This document shows positions 57,684 to 64,000 of a DNA stretch of 64,000 nt, one piece after another (positions within the stretch are counted from its first letter, which is position 1; every line of letters starts with the position of its first letter). This DNA is from Neocallimastix lanati (nom. inval.) (lineage: Eukaryota > Neocallimastigomycota > Neocallimastigomycetes > Neocallimastigales > Neocallimastigaceae). The notes below the pieces were generated by a model that saw only the letters and a program-made list of their open reading frames with translations, searched no databases and had not been told where the DNA came from. Position numbers and translations under genes: made by a program. The stretch covers positions 620,001 to 684,000 of the forward strand of contig JACVTC010000027.1 of NCBI GenBank assembly GCA_016946835.1, in the 5' to 3' direction.

Positions 57684-58112
57684 ATATATAAACATTAGTA
57701 TTAATAATATTTATATAATAAATATATAATAAATGAGTTATTATTGAATTTAATTATTATTGTAAATAAGTTGAAAGTTTATTGAATTAATTATTGTTTA
57801 GTTTAGTTAATTATTATTTAATAAAATTATTAATAAATATTTTGTTTATAAATAAATAGTAATATATGTAAATTAGAAATAATATATTATAATGTAATAA
57901 TGAAAAAATATAAATACATGTAAATTTCTATAATTAAATCGAGGTATTAGTTATTGACTATATGATAGTTAATAACAAAAAAGAGATTTAATTTTTTTTT
58001 TAATTAATAAAGATTATTTTATTTAAAAAAAACAAATTTTTATTACTTGTTCTTTTTTATTTTGGTGTTAAAATTTGTTATTTGTAATCTGTTCCTGATA
58101 GAACTCTTTACA
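57684..58112 (+). repeat. Gypsy-4 5' LTR, right part
   Basis: Starts with the ATATA duplication and runs through AACATTAGTATTAATAATAT to GAACTCTTTACA, matching 7083-7512 and ~60557-60987. Confidence 0.9.
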
Positions 58113-58551
58113 ATAACTAATACCTTATAAATCAAAGAAACGCGTCACAAATAACAAGTTTTTGAATATCTACCGCCGTGTTTAGAACAAGTAACTGAAT
58201 TCTTGGATAACTACCGCCGTGTTTAGAAGAAGTAACTGAATTCTTGGATAACTACCGCCGTGTTTAGAAGAAGTAACTGAATTCTTGGATAACTACCGCC
58301 TTGTTCAGGATAGCTACCTTAGATAAAATTTGTATTTGGATTAATTGTTTCATTATTTTATTATTTTATATTCAGTTGTATACTCGTTCGACACCTTTTT
58401 AAGTGGATAGCGTCTGAACGACTTAACAACATTAAATATAATAATAATAAGTAATTAATAAAAGATTTTCTTGTTTATCAAGTGAATAATTAAATTATAC
58501 ACTTAATAAATCCTAATTGAATTAAGTGAACGCATAAATTATAAGTTACAA

Positions 58552-58587
<36 letters not shown>

Positions 58588-58942
58588 AGTACTTAATTAG
58601 TACTTAGATTAATTAGCTTGTTATTTTATTATTTTATATTTAGTTGATTACTCGTTCGACACCTTTTCAAGTGGATAGAGTCTGAACGACTTATCAACGT
58701 TAAATATAATTATAATAAGTTATTCATAAACGGATATCTAGTTCTTGCTATTCATCAAGTGAATAAGCAAATACATCTAATAAAATCTTAATTAGGTGGA
58801 CATATAAATTATAAGTTATATATTATAAATTTGGAATATTCAATAAATTCATACGTTAATTAACTAATAGTTACTTGATATTCAATATTTCAAATTGGAG
58901 GAATTAAATTTAATTTTTCAAAATTTAAATATTAACGATATT
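58113..58942 (+). promoter_or_regulatory. Gypsy-4 leader with two repeat types
   Basis: Four copies of TACCGCC(G/T)TGTT start at 58171, 58212, 58253 and 58294, an exact 41-bp period. Further on a block with CTCGTTCGACACCTTTT and GTCTGAACGACTTA occurs twice, 268 bp apart (58382 and 58650), with an A run between. No TGG-type primer site follows the LTR; the first bases are AATAACTAATACCTTATAAA, so the primer is unknown. Confidence 0.7.
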
Positions 58943-59460
58943 ATGGCGGACCATCAAATACAGCAACAACAACAAATACCCCCTCTTAAAATAATAAATG
59001 ATCCTCCGGTATTTTCAGGTAACAAAAGAGAACTTGATGGATTCTTGACAAGAGTTGAACTAGTTATTAATGCCCACCCTCAACGATTTATTAATGATGC
59101 TATGAGGGTCAATTTTGTCATTTCATATTTAAATGGAAAAGCTTTAAATTGGACTTCATGCCTTAGAAGGAATAACAATCCTGTCTTAGGAAATTATTTT
59201 ATTGCTGAACTTCGTAGAAATTTCGGAGACCCTGATGTAGAAGCTGTTATTGCTAACGGAAAACTATGTAACATACGCCAGTTTAAATATGGACATGTTG
59301 TTGAGTATATCTCCGAGTTCCAAAAAATAAGTCAATACTCCGACTTTAATGAACCGGCCAAGATATACATGTTCATAAAAGGTCTCCATTATAAGATGAG
59401 AGAAAAACTTGCTATTGTTAATCCAAACCCAGACAATTTGGAAAACCTATTTAGAGAGGC
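58943..59460 (+). pseudogene. gag: Gypsy-4 gag, N-terminal part
   Basis: Ty3/Gypsy-type Gag. I take the ATG at 58943 (MADHQIQQQQ); an in-frame TTG at 58895 also opens the frame but is an unlikely eukaryotic start. Retrotransposon Gag landmarks: PPVFSGNKRELDGFLTRVEL, INDAMRVNFVISYLNGKALNW, YFIAELRRNFGDPD, FIKGLHYKMREKL. This Gag type (PxFxG...L..FL) differs from the other Gags here. It is interrupted at 59461 by LTR-B. Confidence 0.85.
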
Positions 59461-60234
59461 TATAAAGTTTTGATTTAAAAAATAGATTATAAGTCAAAAA
59501 TTATAATAACACTAAATAACACAAAAATGTTTTATAAACAAATAAGTTTTATTATATTTAGATTTTAAAATAATCTTTATTAATTATTAGTGTTATTAAC
59601 AATAAATCGTTAATAACAATTACATCGATTAAAATACATGAAATTTGGTTAACTATTTATATTTTTATCTTATTACATTTAGAATATATAATTCCTATTG
59701 AATTATATTATCTAACTATTTATTTAAAAACAATACTAACCTAAACTAATAATAAATAATTAACTATTACTAAATAAAGAGAATTATAATTAATAACTAA
59801 AATAAATATAAACAATTTCAATCGAGCTCATTTATTATTTATTTATTATTTAAATATTATTAATAAATTCTTATTATATTTTCTATTTAAAATTAATATA
59901 AAAGTTGTCATAATTATTTAATATGATTTTAGCATAAAATGCCGCAAGTTTCAACATGACTAATTGCATAGTTTCATGTTGTTAATTTATCTTGTAAAAA
60001 AACCTTAACTCTTATTATTTAAATTAAATTACATAAAAAGAAATGATTTTCAATTACTAGTTTCACAAGAGAAATTTTTAATTTATTAATATGATTGGGA
60101 AGAAGTCGAAGTTTTGTTTAAAATTATTTGCAATAATTTTATACACGTGATTTTTAATAGATTTATTTCAATTTTACTTAAATTTATGATTAAATTTAAT
60201 TAAAATTTATAAAGATATTAATAATATCTTTACA
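59461..60234 (-). mobile_element. LTR-B: solo LTR in Gypsy-4 gag
   Basis: 774 bp flanked by GAGGC on both sides (59456-59460 and 60235-60239), a perfect 5-bp duplication. Read on the minus strand it starts TGTAAAGATATTATTAATAT and ends TTATAATCTATTTT...CTTTATA, the pattern also seen in LTR-E. No internal coding region. Confidence 0.85.
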
Positions 60235-60241
60235 GAGGCCG

Positions 60242-60987
60242 TGTAAAGATTTAATAAAATCTTTAATAATTAATTATTACATAATTAATTAATGTAATAA
60301 AATTACATAAATTTATGATTTACGTATATGAAAATTAATTATAAATTTATGTAAACTTTTCATAAAGGAAAAATTATTATTTAAATAATTTTGGATAATA
60401 ACTTTAATCTAAATAATTTATTTAATTTAGTTTAGTTATTCTATTTAACTTAGTTAATTTAGTTTAGTTAGTTTAAAATACTTTAAAATTAATTTCGGAA
60501 TAGTTTTAAATAGTTAAAATTAGTTTAAATAGTTTACAAAAATAGTTTTGAATTGTAAATATATAAACATTAGTATTAATAATATTTATATAATAAATAT
60601 ATAATAAATGAGTTGTTATTGAATTTAATTATTATTGTAAATAAGTTGAAAGTTTATTGAATTAATTATTGTTTAGTTTAGTTAATTATTATTTAATAAA
60701 ATTATTAATAAATATTTTGTTTATAAATAAATAGTAATATATGTAAATTAGATAGAAATAATATATTATAATGTAATAATGAAAAAATATAAATACATGT
60801 AAATTTCTATAATTAAATCGATGTATTAGTTATTGACTATATGATAGTTAATAACAAAAAGAGATTTGATTTTTTTTTAATTAATAAAGATTATTTTATT
60901 TAAAAAATCGAATTTTTATTACGTGTTTTTTTTATTTTGGTGTTAAAATTTGTTATTTGTAATCTGTTTCTGATAGAACTCTTTACA
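60242..60987 (+). mobile_element. Solo LTR-A in Gypsy-4 gag
   Basis: 746 bp, TGTAAAGATTTAAT to ACTCTTTACA, flanked by GGCCG (60237-60241 and 60988-60992). Its target overlaps the GAGGC duplication of LTR-B, so it came after LTR-B. It is the same family as the 5' LTR of the element it sits in. Confidence 0.93.
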
Positions 60988-61711
60988 GGCCGTAACAATT
61001 GAAAATTTGACAAAAAGAAACGATATTAGAGAATATTACCTTACACATCAGGATAGAAGAAACTATAATCAAGATGACCCCATGGACGTGGATCTATACC
61101 GCATCAAGAAGGGTCAAAAATCAACAAGATATTTTCCATCCCACAAAAGTATCTATAACGATTCCTGAACAAATAAGGAAGAAGAAAGAAGAAGAAAAGG
61201 TTTATGCTTTATTTGTGGGAAGGCCGGGCATTTACAATTCAACTGCCCTAATAAGAAGAAACCAAAAAATTTCAAGGTGATCAATAAAATTCCGAATGAT
61301 GAAGCCTCCTCTTCTAATACTTCTCTCCCCTCTTCCTCCGTCAGAAAAATTAAATTAATTAATGATAATGAAAATGTTCATAAAATTTTGGAAATTATTG
61401 AATTCGAGAATAAGAATTTTAAAGGGAAAACTAATATCCTTGACTTCTATATTAAAACTAATGATTCTAAAGAAGTAAAAGTGAAAGTTCTTATTGATTC
61501 TAGTTCTGACATTAATTGTATTCACCCAGAATTTGCAAGAGTTAATAATATAAAACTTATGAAAGCGGAAAATCCTTTCAAAGTTGCCGGTCTGGGATAT
61601 GGTTTATCTACAGTCAAAAATATAACCGAAAAATGTATGCTCCGTTTCAAGAACCATTTTGAGGTCATCCAATTATATGCCCTCCGTATTCCTGATGTCG
61701 ATATCATTTAG
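60988..61711 (+). pseudogene. Gypsy-4 end of gag and protease
   Basis: The gag tail includes a segment reading CFICGKAGHLQFNC (near 61207-61250), a CCHC zinc knuckle. A retropepsin-like domain follows (VKVLIDSSSDINCIHPEF near 61485-61535, then VAGLGYGLSTV). Broken. After 61711 a basic, Lys-rich tail is recognisable to ~62045. Confidence 0.75.
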
Positions 61712-62076
61712 GATTACCTTGGATTGAAAAACATTGCCCTATTAACTACCATGATTCAAAGAAAATCTCTTTCAGTTCAGGATACTGTGCTCGACATTGC
61801 AACGTAGGAAAAAGGAATAGAAAAAATAAGAATAAAAAGAAGTTAAACAAAATTTCTACTAAAGGAAAGGAACCATATGAAGAACTTTCCTTAACAAAGG
61901 AAAAGAATAATCCTAAGCGTAAGTATTCCTTTGAATCTGATTCCGATATGGATTCTGATGAAGAAATTATGATTAGAGGTCGTCGCACTCGTATTAAAAC
62001 TTGTAGTGAAAAAAGTAAAAATGTGATTATCCCAATCACATTTTAAATTAAAAATTTTTCTTGTGTAATTCAAAAA
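61712..62076 (+). other. Gypsy-4 protease-RT linker remnant
   Basis: Lys/Glu-rich coding-like text (for example ELSLTKEKNNPKRKYSFES) consistent with a pol linker, then AT-rich DNA up to the LTR-D insert. No separate gene. Confidence 0.5.
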
Positions 62077-62715
62077 TGTAAATTATTCTTTGATTTATAA
62101 AATAATAAACAAAGTAAATAAATCATATGAACTAAATTTTTGAATTATATTCTTTAAGCCACAAGATAAACTTTTAATGTAATAATTTTTATAAAATTTA
62201 ATTCTGAGAAAATTATTGTTGTAAAATAATTTAAATGAATTAATTAAAGTTTAAAACAAAATAAATTAATAATTTATTTTGTGAAAATTAAGTTTCAAAA
62301 TTTAATCATGACTCCGTTAACATTGTTTTTAAATCGAAAATAAATAAAGACTTTACTTATAATATTAAAATAATAAATAGATAATAAATGTACTTAATTT
62401 TAACTATTTAGTATTTAGTTTAATTAATAATTATATTTTTCTAAATTTAGTTATAGTTTATAAATTTATTATTTAATAAAATTCATTAGGATAGTTTTAT
62501 GTTAAAATATATGTAATTTAAATAAAATAATATATTATCAATGTATTTAGGAAAAGTATAAATAGAAGATACTTTTCACATTTTTTCTCGATGTAATTGT
62601 TATTTAACAAATAACTATTAAATATTAATAAAATATATTTTAATAAAAAATTTTTTAATAAAATAAAATTTATTGTATTTTGTTATTGTAATCTATTTTA
62701 GTGTTTTCTTTTACA
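62077..62715 (+). mobile_element. LTR-D: LTR-like insert in Gypsy-4
   Basis: TGTAAATTATTC start and TTCTTTTACA end, about 639 bp, flanked by AAAA (62073-62076 and 62716-62719); in such A-rich DNA this duplication is weak evidence. Near the 3' end it has AGTATAAATAG and TTGTAATCTATTTTAG, the layout of the LTR-A end (TTGTAATCTGTTTCTG). Noncoding. Confidence 0.65.
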
Positions 62716-62721
62716 AAAAGA

Positions 62722-64000
62722 AGAACTTAATGATGTAAAAAATTTTTGTATAATTAATTATGATAGTGATGTAAATGATAGTTTTATGTTTGATAATAAT
62801 GATGAAATTTATAAATTTAGTGATAGTAATAATATTAATTTAGATGAATTAAATAAAATTTATACAATTGATGTTTTATGTAAAAATGTAACAAAAAATT
62901 GTAATCATAATGATAATTTAAATAAAGATGAAAATAAAAAGTATATTTCTAAAAAGTGTTCTGTGAAAAATTTGTGTTGTATCTGTAATTGTTTGAAAAT
63001 TAGTAATTTTGAGAATAAATTAAATCAAAAAATTATAGGAATACCTCCTATTTATAATAATTACGTAGAAGTATTCAATGAAAGAAATTGCAACGTACTC
63101 CCTCCACATCGTGAATATGATTATGAAATAAGATTAAAGGATAATTCAAATTTATTTTATGGTCCAATATATCCTTTAACTGAGGCAGAACGAGATGAAC
63201 TAAAAAAGTATATAAAAGAAAATTTAGAAAAAGGATTCATTAGGAAATCCAAATCACCCGCTGGTGCACCTGTATTGTTTGTTAAAAAGAAAGATGGTTC
63301 ATTGAGATTATGTGTTGATTATAGAAAATTGAATGAAATGACCATCCGTAATTCTTATCCTCTTCCTTTAATAAATGAATTATTAGATAGAGTTAAAGGT
63401 GCAAAATATTTTACCAAGTTGGACTTAAAGTCTGCCTATAATTTAGTAAGAATTAAAGAAGGTGATGAGTATAAGACTGCATTTCGTACTCGATATGGTC
63501 ATTTTGAATATTTAGTTATGCCTTTTGGCTTAAAAAATGCTCCAGCCACCTTCCAGCATTTTATTAATGATGTTCTTAGCGATTACTTAGATGACTTTGT
63601 TATTTCTTACATAGATAATATATTAATTTATTCTAATAGTTTAGAGGAACATCATGAACACGTTAAAAAAGTGCTTAAAAAATTATTAGAAAATAACTTG
63701 TACATTAAATTAGAGAAGTGTGAATTCGATGTTACTGAAACCGCCTTCCTTGGTTATATATTATCAAAAGACGGCTTGAAAGTTGATCCTGAAAAGGTTA
63801 AAGCTATCCTAGATTGGCCTGTTCCTTCTAATGTAAAGGAAATACAATCATTTATTGGATTATGTAATTATTATAGAATTTTTATCAAGGATTTTGCTAA
63901 GATTGCGCGGCCCTTACATAAACTTACCAGGAAAAATATTCCATTTCTCTGGGGTTCTGATCAACAAAAATCCTTTGATAAATTAAAAGAACTTTTTACT
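62722..64000 (+). pseudogene. pol: Gypsy-4 pol, RT and start of RNase H (runs off the window)
   Basis: Open to the window end. After ~130 residues of Asn/Asp-rich spacer (with CCICNC) comes [94 protein letters not shown] (near 63520), then FLGYILSKDGLKVDPEKVKA and FIGLCNYYRIFIKDF. It ends at the RNase H entry (PFLWGSDQQKSFDKLKELF). The fingers and thumb text is typical of Tf1/sushi or chromovirus-type elements. The parent element is broken. Confidence 0.88.

Noticed and set aside
58160-58318. CRISPR-like 41-bp array
   Set aside because: The whole 41-bp unit is repeated with no unique spacers: a plain tandem repeat.

Overview
The window is a 64-kb block of transposable elements in an extremely AT-rich eukaryotic genome (roughly 80-85% AT by eye). 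I find no host gene. Long A, T and ATT runs, Asn-rich proteins, a LINE whose ORF1 resembles those of early-diverging fungi, a FLYWCH-type MULE and several Ty3/Gypsy and Ty1/Copia families fit an early-diverging fungus with a very low-GC genome, an anaerobic gut fungus (Neocallimastigomycota) being the best guess. That is inference from composition and element types; no rRNA or housekeeping gene is here to prove it.

Layout. 1-1461: gene-free AT-rich DNA and part of a ~305-bp satellite unit. 1462-11526: a MULE DNA transposon with ~320-bp terminal inverted repeats and a decayed transposase, split by a 7.07-kb Ty3/Gypsy element (Gypsy-1), which itself holds a solo LTR with target duplication GTTTA. 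11527-12995: three more satellite units, a small foldback element and a ~44-bp minisatellite. 13218-18485: a minus-strand Copia (Copia-1) with apparently identical 246-bp LTRs and target duplication TTAAT. 19037-23170: a non-LTR retrotransposon cut off inside its reverse transcriptase by a foldback element (23171-24866); a second foldback copy lies head-to-head with that (24879-25088).

25121 to the window end is one nested stack. Copia-2 starts at 25121. Gypsy-2 (26749-34412) sits in its gag-pol region, an LTR-like 1.86-kb insert (36747-38608) in its RT, and Gypsy-4 begins inside its 3' LTR at 40021. The 5' LTR of Gypsy-4 is split by LTR-C (40365-57683, target duplication ATATA). LTR-C is split by a tandem Gypsy-3 array (40927-56997: LTR-internal-LTR-internal-LTR) flanked by TTAA. 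Gypsy-4 then continues with leader, gag (split by two solo LTRs), protease, another LTR-like insert and RT, and runs off the end at 64000.

The elements do not form a pathway; they act in turn as targets for each other. Copia-1, Gypsy-2 and both Gypsy-3 units look whole and young. Gypsy-1, Copia-2 and Gypsy-4 are broken. The most informative signals are an internal tRNA-Lys(CUU) primer site shared by both Copia families, the single target duplication around the Gypsy-3 array, end motifs shared by five LTR families, and foldback elements whose ends are iterations of a ~15-bp TTGCATTTC-type motif.
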